Positions 1 to 8,356 of a stretch of 28,595 bases of DNA are shown here, one piece after another. Source of the DNA: JAQGMJ01 sp036271855 (lineage in GTDB: Bacteria > Pseudomonadota > Gammaproteobacteria > Burkholderiales > JAEUOS01); the NCBI GenBank assembly GCA_036271855.1, contig DATAZV010000178.1:1-28595 (forward strand), given 5' to 3'. The notes beneath the pieces were generated by a model that was not told the DNA's origin, did no database searches, and was given only the letters and a program-made list of their open reading frames with translations. Every line of letters begins with the position of its first letter. The stretch's first letter is position 1. A program made the translations under genes and the position numbers.

Positions 1-1
1 G

Positions 2-28
2 ATGGGCCCGCGCTTCGGCGGCGGCTGA
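2..28 (+). other. Probable 3' end of an off-window CDS
   Basis: Reading frame 2 ends with ...MGPRFGGG and a TGA at 26-28. The rightward terminator that follows at 70-93 implies that a plus-strand gene ends just before it, and this is the only plus-strand frame with a stop there. Eight codons are too few to identify a product, so this only records that an upstream gene probably ends here. Confidence 0.3.
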
Positions 29-69
29 TCGCAGGCACGCTAGACGCAGCACGCTTTCGCGGCATCACG

Positions 70-93
70 GCCGGGCTCGCAGCCCGGCTTTTT
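70..93 (+). terminator. Rho-independent terminator
   Basis: A perfect 8-bp stem (GCCGGGCT / AGCCCGGC, positions 70-77 and 81-88) closes a 3-base loop and is followed directly by five T residues (89-93). This is a textbook intrinsic terminator for rightward transcription entering from outside the window. The next gene (LysR, minus strand) converges on it. Confidence 0.85.
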
Positions 94-143
94 CATGCCA
101 TCGTGAGACTTTTGCGCAGGGATGCGCGGCGGCGTAAAGCTGG

Positions 144-1037
144 CTATTTGCCCACCGTACCCGCCATGCCCTCCACCTGCTGCAGGAACATGCGCAGCAA
201 CGCCGAGGTATTGCCCTTGCGATACCCCACCACCAGGTCGATGGCGGGCGCGCGCCCGCGCAACGGCCGGCTGGTGACCGACCAGGGCAAAAAGTTTTGC
301 GCGTAGGCCGGCAGCAGGGCGACGCCGCGGGTGGAGGCGACCAGTGAGATCGCCATCGCCAGGTTGTCGACTTCGTGGGCCGGGGCCAGGGGCAGCTTTT
401 CCTGCTTGAGATAGGCGTCGATCACCGCGCGCAGCACCGGCGCGGTGGAGGAGACGCTGATGAAGGTTTCGCCGCCGAGGTCTTGCGGGTTGACGCTTTT
501 GTTGCGTGCCAGGCGATGGTCGCTGGGCAGGACGACGACCAGCGGCTCCTGCCCGATGCGCTGGTAAGCCAGCTCGGGCATGCCGGGCTCGGCGCGCATG
601 AAGGCGGCGTCGAGTTTCTTGCGCGTGAGCGCATCGGCCAGTTGCGGCGAGTACTGGCTGCTGACGGTGACTTCGAGATTGCACAGCTCGCCCTGCAGGG
701 CGCGCATGGCCTGCGGCAGCCAGTCCATTTCCTGGCCGGTGAGAAAGCCCAGCGCGAAGCCCGGCTTGGGCGGGGCGGCGGCGTTGCGCGCGGCGGCGCC
801 GGCGGCTTCCACCTGCGCCAGGGCCAGGCGCGCGTGTTCGAGAAAGACGCGGCCGGCGGCGGTAAGTTCGATGCCATGCACGCTGCGGCTGAGCAGTTGC
901 GCGCCGACTTCATCTTCCAGGTCGCGGATCTGCCGGCTCAGCGAGGGCTGCGAGGTGTACAGGCGGCGCTGCGCGGCCAGCGTGACGCTGCCCTCCTCGG
1001 CGACGGCGACGAAATACCGCAGATGGCGCAGCTCCAT
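144..1037 (-). CDS. LysR-family transcriptional regulator
   Basis: This 297-residue protein has the usual LysR length and layout. The N-terminal winged helix-turn-helix (residues 1-60) opens with MELRHLRYFVAVAEEGSVT and contains the family signature SQPSLSRQIRDLEDEVGAQLL. The effector-binding domain covers roughly residues 90-290. The start at 1037 was chosen over an upstream ATG at 1094 because it gives the canonical LysR N-terminus and has a GGGAG ribosome site six bases upstream. It is transcribed away from the short-chain dehydrogenase at 1231, the classic divergent LysR/target arrangement, with a palindromic T-N11-A box between them. The inducer is unknown. Confidence 0.93.
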   Translation of the reverse strand: MELRHLRYFVAVAEEGSVTLAAQRRLYTSQPSLSRQIRDLEDEVGAQLLSRSVHGIELTAAGRVFLEHARLALAQVEAAGAAARNAAAPPKPGFALGFLTGQEMDWLPQAMRALQGELCNLEVTVSSQYSPQLADALTRKKLDAAFMRAEPGMPELAYQRIGQEPLVVVLPSDHRLARNKSVNPQDLGGETFISVSSTAPVLRAVIDAYLKQEKLPLAPAHEVDNLAMAISLVASTRGVALLPAYAQNFLPWSVTSRPLRGRAPAIDLVVGYRKGNTSALLRMFLQQVEGMAGTVGK

Positions 1038-1046
1038 GCTTTCTCC

Positions 1047-1063
1047 CATGCCTGACAGGCATG
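1047..1063. promoter_or_regulatory. Perfect palindrome, candidate LysR box
   Basis: CATGCCTGACAGGCATG is a perfect 7-3-7 inverted repeat and contains the T-N11-A pattern (TGCCTGACAGGCA) typical of LysR operators. It begins 10 bp upstream of the LysR start codon, in the 193-bp divergent intergenic region. It is a plausible autoregulatory and target-activation site; binding has not been shown. Confidence 0.5.
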
Positions 1064-1230
1064 ACCTCCATCTTAACAAAGTCTTTTTCGGCATGCCGTG
1101 GTGCGCCTATATTTCACTCACGGCAGCGGATCACACAAACCGCCCCACCGCCGGCACCACAACCCACTCCATGCTTCACGGAATATGGAAACGGCGCCGC
1201 ACTCAACCTGGAATAGCGAAAGGAAATATC

Positions 1231-1977
1231 ATGAAAAAACTTTTTGGCAAGACCGCGCTGGTCACCGGCGCTTCCCGCGGCATGGGCCGCGCCGCCGCTC
1301 TCGCGCTGGCTGAAGAAGGCGCGCAGGTGCTGGTGCATTACAGCAAGGGCGCCGCCGAAGCACAAGCGGTGGTAGCGGAAATCGAAAGCAAAGGCGGGCG
1401 CGCGATTGCGGTGGCGGCGGACCTCTCCACCCCCGAGGGCGCGTTTGCGCTGGCCAAGCAGGTGCGCGGCATCGTCGGCGAGCGCCTGGACATCCTGTTT
1501 TCCAATGCCGGGGTTTCGCACTCGGCGAGCATCGAGGACACCAGCGTCGAAACCTTCGACCGCCTGTTCGCCGTCAACGTGCGCGCGCCCTACTTCCTGG
1601 TGCAGCAGCTACTGCCGGTGCTGGGCAGCGGCAGCAGCGTGATTTTGGTGTCTTCGCTGGCGGCGCGCGCGGCGGTGGGCACGCTCTCGGCCTACGCCGC
1701 GACCAAGGGCGCCATCAGCACCCTGGTGACGCACTTCGCGGCGGTGCTGGGCGCGCGCGGCATCCGCGTCAACGGCATCGCGCCGGGGGTGGTGGATACC
1801 GAGATGTCGAGCTTCATCAAGACCGAGGCCGGGCGCGACTTCACGCTGTCGATCCAGGCGCTGAAGAAAATCGCCCAGCCGGAAGACGTGGCGGGGCCGG
1901 TCACCTTCCTGGCGTCGGACGATGCGCGCTGGATCACCGGGGAAGTGCTGGCGGTGGACGGCGGGTCCAAGCTCTGA
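1231..1977 (+). CDS. Short-chain dehydrogenase/reductase (SDR)
   Basis: This 248-residue protein is a classical SDR, an NAD(P)-dependent oxidoreductase acting on an alcohol or keto substrate in the cytoplasm. Visible motifs are the cofactor-binding TGASRGMG (residues 12-19), the NAG motif at 92-94, Asn116, the catalytic Ser141/142, Tyr155 and Lys159 (YAATK), and the family C-terminus ending in VDGGSKL. The ATG at 1231 has an AAAGGAA ribosome site. The divergent LysR gene is its likely regulator. The substrate cannot be deduced; FabG-like 3-ketoacyl reductase activity is one possibility, but the isolated context argues for a detoxification or catabolic role. Confidence 0.93.
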   Translation: MKKLFGKTALVTGASRGMGRAAALALAEEGAQVLVHYSKGAAEAQAVVAEIESKGGRAIAVAADLSTPEGAFALAKQVRGIVGERLDILFSNAGVSHSASIEDTSVETFDRLFAVNVRAPYFLVQQLLPVLGSGSSVILVSSLAARAAVGTLSAYAATKGAISTLVTHFAAVLGARGIRVNGIAPGVVDTEMSSFIKTEAGRDFTLSIQALKKIAQPEDVAGPVTFLASDDARWITGEVLAVDGGSKL

Positions 1978-2038
1978 TTGAAAGAACTGCGGTGGCCCGG
2001 ATGCGTTTCAGGTTCGCCTGGGACGCCCCCGGGCCGCT

Positions 2039-3148
2039 TTACGCAGCGAAGCGCACCTGCAATTTTCCGGCGCGCGAATTCTTGTACAAGCCGATGATGG
2101 CCTCGGGCAGTTTGTCGAAGCCCTCGACCACGTTGTTGATCGCCTTGAGCGAGCCGTTGTGCAGCAGGCGCGAGAGTTCGTCTTCGGCGCTCAGGCGTTC
2201 ATGGTAGAACTCGTCGACGATCCAGGCGCTGGACTTGATGTGCTTTTCTTTGAGCAGGGCCTCGACCTTTTCCGAGATGCCAAAAGCGGCGCGCACCGAG
2301 AGGCGGCCGCGCGTGGTGCTGACCTTGTCGGCGTAATAGGCGGCGGCGCTGCCGTAGCAGAACAGGCGGCCGTGGCGATTCATCTGCTGCGTGAGGGTTT
2401 CGGTGAAGGCGCCGCCGACGCCGTCGCAAAAAACGTCGATGCCTTCGGGGAAGGCCGCTTTGAGCTGCGCTTCAAAATCGCTCGCACGGTAGTCGATGCA
2501 CTGGTCGATGCCCAGGGTGTCGAGCACCCATTCGCAACGCTCCTTGCCGCCGGCGAAGCCGACCACGCGGCTGCCGGTGATTTTCGCCAGTTGCGCGGCG
2601 ATCGAGCCGACCGAGCCGGTGGTGCCGGCCACGGCAACGTGGTCGCGCGGCATCAGCGGGCCGCACTCGCGCAGGCCGAAGTAGGCTGTCATGCCGGAGG
2701 TGCCGAACATTTCCATCAGCACTTCCGGCGGCCACATTTTCACCATCGCCGGGCGGAACGGGTAGCACCATTGCGAGTTGGTGCCGTTGAGCGCCTTGAG
2801 CAATTCACTCGGCGGGCCGTAGCCCACCGATTTGTCGGCGCTGCTGATGATCTGGTAATCCTGCCAGCCGCTCTGGCAGGCGATGGTGTCGCCTTCCTTG
2901 AACGCCGCGTCGCGCGAGGCGACGATTTCGGCGCAGGCGTAGTTGCTGTAGTCGGTGTCGCCGAGTTTGGTCGAGCCGTTGGCCATGCGCGCGCGGGTGG
3001 CCGAGTGGATGTTGATCAGCTTGACGCGCACCAGGGCCTGGCCGGCTTGCAGCTCGGGGATGGGCAATTCGCGCAGGGCGAATTGTTCGGGGCCGAGAAT
3101 GTCGGCCATGGGCTGGGCGTAGACCCATTGACGGAGGGTGGCGGGCAT
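2039..3148 (-). CDS. MDR-superfamily NAD(P)-dependent oxidoreductase (zinc-independent)
   Basis: This 369-residue protein belongs to the medium-chain dehydrogenase/reductase superfamily, in the branch of prostaglandin reductase or CurA-like enone reductases. A GroES-like domain spans about residues 20-140, followed by a Rossmann domain with the nucleotide-binding motif AGTTGSVGS (174-182). The cysteines and histidines that hold zinc in alcohol dehydrogenases are not evident, which fits a reductase of activated C=C bonds. It converges with the SDR gene (61 bp between the stops) and is divergent from the MBL-fold gene. The substrate is unknown. Confidence 0.85.
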   Translation of the reverse strand: MPATLRQWVYAQPMADILGPEQFALRELPIPELQAGQALVRVKLINIHSATRARMANGSTKLGDTDYSNYACAEIVASRDAAFKEGDTIACQSGWQDYQIISSADKSVGYGPPSELLKALNGTNSQWCYPFRPAMVKMWPPEVLMEMFGTSGMTAYFGLRECGPLMPRDHVAVAGTTGSVGSIAAQLAKITGSRVVGFAGGKERCEWVLDTLGIDQCIDYRASDFEAQLKAAFPEGIDVFCDGVGGAFTETLTQQMNRHGRLFCYGSAAAYYADKVSTTRGRLSVRAAFGISEKVEALLKEKHIKSSAWIVDEFYHERLSAEDELSRLLHNGSLKAINNVVEGFDKLPEAIIGLYKNSRAGKLQVRFAA

Positions 3149-3254
3149 TTCAAGGCTCCTTGCGATCGCTGGAGTTTACTCCGGCCGTGGTACGTTACTT
3201 GCGTTGATGCACGATGGCGCGCCGCCCGGCTCGCCCTGACCGGGGGAGAGCGTG

Positions 3255-4268
3255 ATGCGTATTCATCGAATGCTGGCGGCCTGGGGCGGGCTGTCTACGC
3301 TGGCCTTGAGCTTGTTGTTGCATGGCGCGCCGGCAGCAGCGCAGGGCACAGAGGCGCCGCTGATCAAGGTGACGCTGCTGGGCACCGGCGGCCCGGAGCT
3401 GACGCCGCTGCGCTTCGGCTATGCCACGCTGGTGGAAGCGGGCGGGCAAAAGCTGTTGTTCGACGCCGGGCGCGGCGTGCTGCAGCGCCTCTACGAATCC
3501 AAAGTCAACGTCACCGAAGTGACGAAGGTGTTTTTCACCCATCTGCACAACGACCACATCGACGGCTTTGCCAGCCTGTGGATGACGCCGTGGTTCCTGC
3601 TCGGGCGCGACCAGCCCTTCGAGGCCTGGGGGCCGCCCGGCACCGCGCAAATGGTGACGGGCATGCGCGCGATGTACGCCTTCGACATCGAGCACCGCAG
3701 CAACAAGTTCAACGACCCGCGCAACCTCGAGGTGAAGGTGAGCGAGATCGGCGAGGGGGTGATCTACGAGCGCGAGGGCGTGAAGGTGACGACCTTCTCC
3801 GTCTGGCACGACGACGGCAACCCGGCCTTCGGCTACCGCATCGATTATCGCGGCCGCGCCGTGGTGCTCTCCGGCGACACCACCTATTCGGAAAACCTGG
3901 TGAAGCATGCGCAGGGGGTGGACCTGATCGTGCACAACGTCATCGCCATGAGCGAGCGCCTGACCCAGGCGCCGGAGATGAAGCCGGTGCTGGGCAAGCT
4001 GACCACGCCGGAGCAGGCGGCGCGCACCTTTCTCGAAGCCCGGCCGCGAATGGCGGTGTACTCGCACATCGTCAAGAAGGAATTGCACGGACAGTACGGC
4101 GACAACGTGATCATCGCGCGCACCCGCGCCGCCGGTTACCGCGGCCCGCTGGAAATGGGCCACGACCGCATGACCATCGAAATCGGCGCCGGCGTGCGTG
4201 TGCTGCAGCCGGTGGTGACCGACAACCTGGAAGACGTGGACCGCAAGGCGGCTTACGCGCCGGAGTAA
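3255..4268 (+). CDS. Exported metallo-beta-lactamase-fold hydrolase
   Basis: This 337-residue MBL-fold metallohydrolase has a Sec signal peptide (hydrophobic residues about 8-28, APAAAQ cleavage region), so it should act in the periplasm. The metal-binding motif THLHNDHIDG supplies His96, His98, Asp100 and His101. Later ligand candidates are the Asp of SGDTTYS and the His of YSHIVKK. The overall arrangement resembles RNase Z/arylsulfatase-like MBL proteins, but the export signal makes an RNA substrate unlikely. A GTG lies directly before the ATG at 3255; the ATG is preferred because the GGGGAG ribosome site is better spaced. No obvious operon partner is present. Confidence 0.88.
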   Translation: MRIHRMLAAWGGLSTLALSLLLHGAPAAAQGTEAPLIKVTLLGTGGPELTPLRFGYATLVEAGGQKLLFDAGRGVLQRLYESKVNVTEVTKVFFTHLHNDHIDGFASLWMTPWFLLGRDQPFEAWGPPGTAQMVTGMRAMYAFDIEHRSNKFNDPRNLEVKVSEIGEGVIYEREGVKVTTFSVWHDDGNPAFGYRIDYRGRAVVLSGDTTYSENLVKHAQGVDLIVHNVIAMSERLTQAPEMKPVLGKLTTPEQAARTFLEARPRMAVYSHIVKKELHGQYGDNVIIARTRAAGYRGPLEMGHDRMTIEIGAGVRVLQPVVTDNLEDVDRKAAYAPE

Positions 4269-4299
4269 AGTCCGGCGGCCATTGGAGTGGCGCAGATCC

Positions 4300-4318
4300 C
4301 CCGGCGGCAGCCGCCGGG
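4300..4318 (+). terminator. GC-rich hairpin after the MBL-fold gene
   Basis: CCCGGCGG and CCGCCGGG pair perfectly across a 3-base loop, 31 bases after the MBL gene stop. There is no T-run, so it is either a weak terminator or an mRNA 3'-end stabilising hairpin. The 272-bp intergenic region that holds it otherwise shows only the dyad at 4433-4445 and a possible -10 (TATGAT) near 4490. Confidence 0.4.
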
Positions 4319-4432
4319 CATACCAGACCGCAACCGGGAGCGGGGCAGGTGCCCCGGAACCTCATGATCCCACCCAGGCGAACTCAATGCCGGTGCGCCG
4401 GCCACATGTCGCAATGCAGCACGTGCCGATGC

Positions 4433-4445
4433 TGACAGATTGTCA
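4433..4445. promoter_or_regulatory. Perfect dyad, candidate operator of the 4541-9265 cluster
   Basis: TGACAGATTGTCA is a 5-3-5 inverted repeat with T-N11-A spacing, located about 95 bp upstream of the first gene of the catabolic cluster. It fits a LysR-type site, possibly for the LysR encoded at 7297-8286. This assignment is inference. Confidence 0.4.
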
Positions 4446-4540
4446 CAAGTGAAGTGAATTCAAGCCAACCCACTGGCGGTGCGCCTATCCTATGATCGTG
4501 CTTCGACAGATCTGCAATGTGATCACCCGCTGCCCGCAAC

Positions 4541-5425
4541 ATGATGAGCCAGTCCCCGGAATGCGTACTTCGCTGTGCCAACAATCTTGGCGAAGTGCCG
4601 CTGTGGTGCGCCGACAGCCGGCGCCTGTGGTGGGTGGATGTAAAGGCCCCCGCGCTGCAGTCCTACGACCCCGACTCCGGCGCGCATGCGCAATACCCGC
4701 TGCCCGGCCGCGCGGCGGGGAGCTGGGGTTTTCGCAAGCAGGGCGGCATGGTGCTGGCGCTGCAGGACGGGCTTTATTCCTACGCGCCGCAGACCGGCGC
4801 CTGCGAGTTGCTGGCCGGCATCGAATCCCATGAAACCGCACACCGCCTGAACGACGGCCGCTGCGACCGCAAGGGCCGTTTCTGGGTCGGCTCGATGCAT
4901 GAGTCCGACCGCAGCGAGCCGCGCGGCGCGCTCTACAAGGTGGGAACGGACCTGTCGGTGACCTCAATGTTCGGCCCGGTGATGGTGCCCAACTCGATCG
5001 CTTTCAGCCCCGACGACCGTCTGATGTATTTCGCCGATACGCCGACGCGCAAGATCTGGGTGTTCGACTTCGATCTCGAGGAAGGCCGGCTGTCGAACCG
5101 CCGCGTGTTTTTCGACCTGGTGAACAGCCCCGGCACGCCTGACGGCTCGACGGTGGACGCCGACGGCTGCCTGTGGAATGCCGAGTATCGCGGCGCGCGC
5201 GTGGTGCGCTATACGCCGCAGGGAAAGATCGACCGGGTGATCGAACTGCCGGTGTCGCAGCCCACCTCCTGCATTTTCGGTGGCGATGATTTCGGCACCC
5301 TGTACATCACCAGCGCCGCGCAAAAGCTGGACCCGGCCGAACGGGCGCGGCAGCCCGAGGCCGGCGGCCTGTTCGCCGTCAGGGTGGGCGTGCAGGGCAT
5401 GCGGGAACCCGCCTTCGGCCCCTGA
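4541..5425 (+). CDS. SMP-30/gluconolactonase/LRE-family protein
   Basis: This 294-residue six-bladed beta-propeller belongs to the SMP-30/gluconolactonase family, which hydrolyses sugar or organic-acid lactones with one divalent metal. Matching metal/active-site positions are Glu18 (LGEVPLW), Asn104 (NDGRCD), Asn151 (PNSIAFSPD) and Asp201 (PDG). The start has two adjacent ATGs (4541, 4544) and no strong ribosome site. It opens a same-strand cluster with an RraA-like enzyme and a Bug binding protein, suggesting that a lactone intermediate is hydrolysed and cleaved further. A proposed sugar-acid substrate is inference. Confidence 0.88.
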   Translation: MMSQSPECVLRCANNLGEVPLWCADSRRLWWVDVKAPALQSYDPDSGAHAQYPLPGRAAGSWGFRKQGGMVLALQDGLYSYAPQTGACELLAGIESHETAHRLNDGRCDRKGRFWVGSMHESDRSEPRGALYKVGTDLSVTSMFGPVMVPNSIAFSPDDRLMYFADTPTRKIWVFDFDLEEGRLSNRRVFFDLVNSPGTPDGSTVDADGCLWNAEYRGARVVRYTPQGKIDRVIELPVSQPTSCIFGGDDFGTLYITSAAQKLDPAERARQPEAGGLFAVRVGVQGMREPAFGP

Positions 5426-5465
5426 GGCGCGGCGGCTAAACAAGAACAGACAGGAGACAAAGGCA

Positions 5466-6143
5466 ATGCAGGCAGAAGAGACAGCGGTAAACAATCAGCG
5501 GGGGGCGCTGCTGGCGCGCTGCGCCGGCATCGGTACAGCCACCTGGTCCGACGCGATGGATGAACTCGGCATCGACGGCGGCATCTGCTCCGGCCTGACC
5601 CAGCGCAGCGGCGGCGCGGCGCGCTGCTGCGGCTACGCGGTGCCGGCGCGCGCGCAGGCGGCCGGGCTGGGCGCGTTCGAAGGCCGCGAGTTCGGCCTGG
5701 ACCGCATGCTGGCGGCCGCCGGCCCGCAGCAGGTGCTGGCGGTGGAACTGGGCGGCGCCGAAGTCTCGGCGATGGGCGGCATCGGCGCGCTGGCCGCGCG
5801 CGGCCGCGGTATCGCCGGGGTGCTGATCGACGGCGCCTGCCGTGATGTGGACGAGATCGGCGCCACCGGGCTGTGGCTGGCCACGCGCCATGTCACCCCG
5901 CGCACCGGCAAGCGGCGCGTGCGCCTTGACGAAATCGGCGCGCCGGCGCTGGTCGGCGGCGTGCGGGTGCGGCAGGACGACCTGGTGGTCGGCGACGCCA
6001 CCGGCATCGTGGTGGTGCCGCATGAACGCATGCTGCAGGTGCTGGAACTGGCCGAGGCGATGGCCGCCTCCGATTCACGCAAGGAAGCGGCGCTGCGCGC
6101 CGGCAAGAACTTGCAACAGGCGCGCGAAAGCGCGGGGAGCTGA
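5466..6143 (+). CDS. RraA-like / 4-hydroxy-4-methyl-2-oxoglutarate aldolase-type protein
   Basis: This 225-residue protein belongs to the RraA/HMG-aldolase family. The characteristic segment has GG at 104-105 followed by IDGACRDVDEI, giving the substrate-binding Arg126 and metal-binding Asp127 seen in class II HMG/CHA pyruvate aldolases and oxaloacetate decarboxylases. In this catabolic setting an aldolase or decarboxylase role is more likely than RNase E inhibition. The ATG at 5466 has AGGAG nine bases upstream. It lies 40 bp after the lactonase gene, and its TGA overlaps the ATG of the next gene (TGATG), so the two are probably translationally coupled. Confidence 0.87.
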   Translation: MQAEETAVNNQRGALLARCAGIGTATWSDAMDELGIDGGICSGLTQRSGGAARCCGYAVPARAQAAGLGAFEGREFGLDRMLAAAGPQQVLAVELGGAEVSAMGGIGALAARGRGIAGVLIDGACRDVDEIGATGLWLATRHVTPRTGKRRVRLDEIGAPALVGGVRVRQDDLVVGDATGIVVVPHERMLQVLELAEAMAASDSRKEAALRAGKNLQQARESAGS

Positions 6144-7177
6144 TGATGAACGACTACACATTGCTGTCGCGCGGCCCTGCCGCCGTCCTCCCGCGCGGCG
6201 CGCGCCGCCGGTTTGCCGTCGCCCTGCTGGCCGGCGCGGCCTTGGCCTGCCTGCCGCCGCAGGCGCGCGCGGCCGACGCCTACCCGAACAAGGTGATCCG
6301 CCTGGTGGTGCCCTACGCGCCCGGCGGCATCACCGACGTGAGCGCGCGGGTGATCGCCGAATTCATGACGCGCCGCCTCGGCCAGCAGGTGATCGTCGAC
6401 AACCATGCCGGCGCTTCCGGCAACATCGGCGTGCAACTGGTGGCCGCCGCGCCCGCCGACGGCTACACGATCCTGCTGGTGCCGGACAACAACATCCTGA
6501 TCAACCCGCGCATCTACCCCAGCCTGCCGCCGGACCCGATGAAGGACCTGGCGGCCATCGGCAAGGTGGGCGACACCGCGCTGGTGATGCTTTCCAGCCC
6601 GTCCGGGCAGATCAGGACGGTGAAGGACGTGATCGCGGCGGCCAAGGCGGCGCCGGAAGGCCTTTCCTTCGGCACCTCGGGCGCCGGCAGCAATTCGCAG
6701 ATCGTCGGCGAGATGCTCAAGCAGCGCACCGGGGCGAACCTGGTGCACGTCGCCTACAAGGGCGGCGGCCCGGCCATCACCGACCTGATGGGCAACCAGA
6801 TTCCGCTGGTGGTGACGGCGGTGGCGGGCTCGTTCCCATTCATCAAGTCGGGCAAGGTGCGGGCCATCGCGGTGGCGACGCCAAAGCGCTCGGCCTCGCT
6901 GCCGGACACGCCCACCTTCATCGAGAGCGGGGTGCCGAACTTCTATTACAACTCCTGGCTCGGGCTGTTCGCGCCGATCGCCACGCCGAAGGCCGTGATC
7001 GAGCGCCTCAATGCCGCCCTCAACGAGGTGCTGCCGATGCCGGAGGTGAAGGACCGCTTCGCCGAGATGGGCATCGTGCCGGCGCCGGCCACGCCGCAGG
7101 CCTTCACGCACGAGATCGCCGGCGACTTCACCCGCTTCGGCCCGGTGGTCGCGGGCCTGCACATTTCCGTTCAATAA
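6143..7177 (+). CDS. Bug-family tripartite tricarboxylate transporter substrate-binding protein
   Basis: This 344-residue periplasmic binding protein has a signal peptide (twin-arginine-like RRR then hydrophobic residues about 24-36, ARA-AD cleavage region). It has the Bug (TctC-like) signature YPNKVIRLVVPYAPGG and the DNHAGASGNIG ligand-loop motif. Bug proteins capture carboxylated or aromatic compounds for TTT permeases, or act as orphan sensors. No TctA/TctB membrane genes are nearby, so it must share a permease encoded elsewhere. Its start overlaps the stop of the aldolase-like gene, linking uptake to breakdown. Confidence 0.93.
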   Translation: MMNDYTLLSRGPAAVLPRGARRRFAVALLAGAALACLPPQARAADAYPNKVIRLVVPYAPGGITDVSARVIAEFMTRRLGQQVIVDNHAGASGNIGVQLVAAAPADGYTILLVPDNNILINPRIYPSLPPDPMKDLAAIGKVGDTALVMLSSPSGQIRTVKDVIAAAKAAPEGLSFGTSGAGSNSQIVGEMLKQRTGANLVHVAYKGGGPAITDLMGNQIPLVVTAVAGSFPFIKSGKVRAIAVATPKRSASLPDTPTFIESGVPNFYYNSWLGLFAPIATPKAVIERLNAALNEVLPMPEVKDRFAEMGIVPAPATPQAFTHEIAGDFTRFGPVVAGLHISVQ

Positions 7178-7296
7178 TGATGCCGCAAGCCCGCGCCGCG
7201 CAGCCGTGCATTCGCCCGGCCGGCCCGTGCCTGCGCCGGCGCCGGCCGCGAAGCGGCGGCCGCGGCCGGCAGTGCATGCAACGGGAAGGGCGCGCG

Positions 7297-8286
7297 ATGT
7301 CTTCTTCAAGAAATCCGACCGAGCATTTCACCGGCATCGGCATCTTCGTCAAGCTGGCGGAAAGCCGCAGTTTCACCATGGCGGCCACCCGCCTGGCGAT
7401 GTCGCCCTCAGGCGTAAGCAAGGCGATCACGCGGATGGAAGCGCGCCTGGGCGTGCGCCTGGTCAACCGCACCACCCGCAGCATCAGCCTGACGCCCGAG
7501 GGCGAGGTGTACCTGAACCATTGCCTGCGCCTGCTCACCGAGCTGGACGATGCCGGCGCGGCGATCTTGCAGGCGCGCGCGGTGCCTTCCGGGCGCCTGC
7601 GCCTGCAGATTCCGCGCGCCATGGGGCGGCAGATCATCATTCCAGCGCTGCCGAAATTCGTCGACGCCTATCCCGATGTTTCGCTCGACGTGCTGCTCGA
7701 CGGCCGCACCCTCGATCTGGCCGAGGAAGGCATCGACGTGGCGGTGCGCTACGGCGAGCCGCCGGACAGCCGGCTGATCGCGCGCCGCCTGTCGCAGGTG
7801 ACCTACGTCATGTGCGCTTCGCCCGCCTACCTGGCGCGCCACGGCTGCCCCCGCAGCATCGAGGAGCTGCTGACCCACCGCTGCATCGATTACGTCAACC
7901 CGCAGACCGGGCGCTACCGGCTGTGGGACCTGAGCCGCGAGGGCCACACGGAGTCGCTGCTGATTCCCGGCAAGATCAATTTCAACGACGTCTCGGCGAT
8001 GTGCGACGCCGCCATCGGCGGCGCCGGCATCGCCTACCTGACCGATTTCCTGGCCGCCGACGCGGTGGCCGACGGGCGCCTGAAGATCGTGCTGCCCGAG
8101 TACCTGCACGAGGGCCCGCCGCTGTACATGGTCTACCAGGAGAGCCGGCAGATCGTCAGCCGGATGCGCGTGCTGATCGACTTCCTGGTCGAGCTGATGC
8201 CGCGCGCGCCGGCGTGGCGGCAGCTGATCCTGAATAACATCGCAGAGACCCTGCGCAACCGGGCACCGGAGCACCGCGGCACCTGA
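7297..8286 (+). CDS. LysR-family transcriptional regulator
   Basis: This 329-residue LysR regulator has a typical HTH at about residues 12-70 (GIGIFVKLAESRSFTMAATR, then MSPSGVSKAITRMEARLGVR) and the CrgA/AaeR-type continuation NRTTRSISLTPEG. A co-inducer domain spans about 100-300. The ATG at 7297 is preferred to one at 7276 because GGGAAGGG lies six bases upstream. It sits within the catabolic cluster on the same strand, 119 bp after the Bug gene, across a very GC-rich spacer able to form hairpins. It probably controls the cluster; the dyad at 4433-4445 is a candidate site. Confidence 0.93.
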   Translation: MSSSRNPTEHFTGIGIFVKLAESRSFTMAATRLAMSPSGVSKAITRMEARLGVRLVNRTTRSISLTPEGEVYLNHCLRLLTELDDAGAAILQARAVPSGRLRLQIPRAMGRQIIIPALPKFVDAYPDVSLDVLLDGRTLDLAEEGIDVAVRYGEPPDSRLIARRLSQVTYVMCASPAYLARHGCPRSIEELLTHRCIDYVNPQTGRYRLWDLSREGHTESLLIPGKINFNDVSAMCDAAIGGAGIAYLTDFLAADAVADGRLKIVLPEYLHEGPPLYMVYQESRQIVSRMRVLIDFLVELMPRAPAWRQLILNNIAETLRNRAPEHRGT

Positions 8287-8356
8287 ACCCTGGCATGGCA
8301 GCCGGACCGGCCGGCCGTTTGCCGTTTTATCGTTGTTACTTGTCATTGGAGACATC

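Noticed and set aside
1978..2038. GGCCCGG ... CCGGGCC inverted repeat between the converging SDR and MDR genes as a bidirectional terminator
   Set aside because: The loop exceeds 25 bases and no T-run follows on either strand; too weak to annotate.
2159..4435. Very long plus-strand frame across the MDR and MBL genes
   Set aside because: It is the antisense of a genuine gene followed by an alternate frame of another; the Ala/Arg/Gly-rich composition and lack of any motif are typical of GC-rich shadow frames.
7178..7296. GC-rich inverted repeats between the Bug and LysR genes as an attenuator or riboswitch
   Set aside because: Short GGCC/GCGGC pairs are expected by chance in this composition, and no conserved riboswitch pattern is visible.
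5633..7309. Long minus-strand frame opposite the aldolase-like and Bug genes
   Set aside because: Antisense shadow of two genes with clear family motifs; no ribosome site or recognisable domain.
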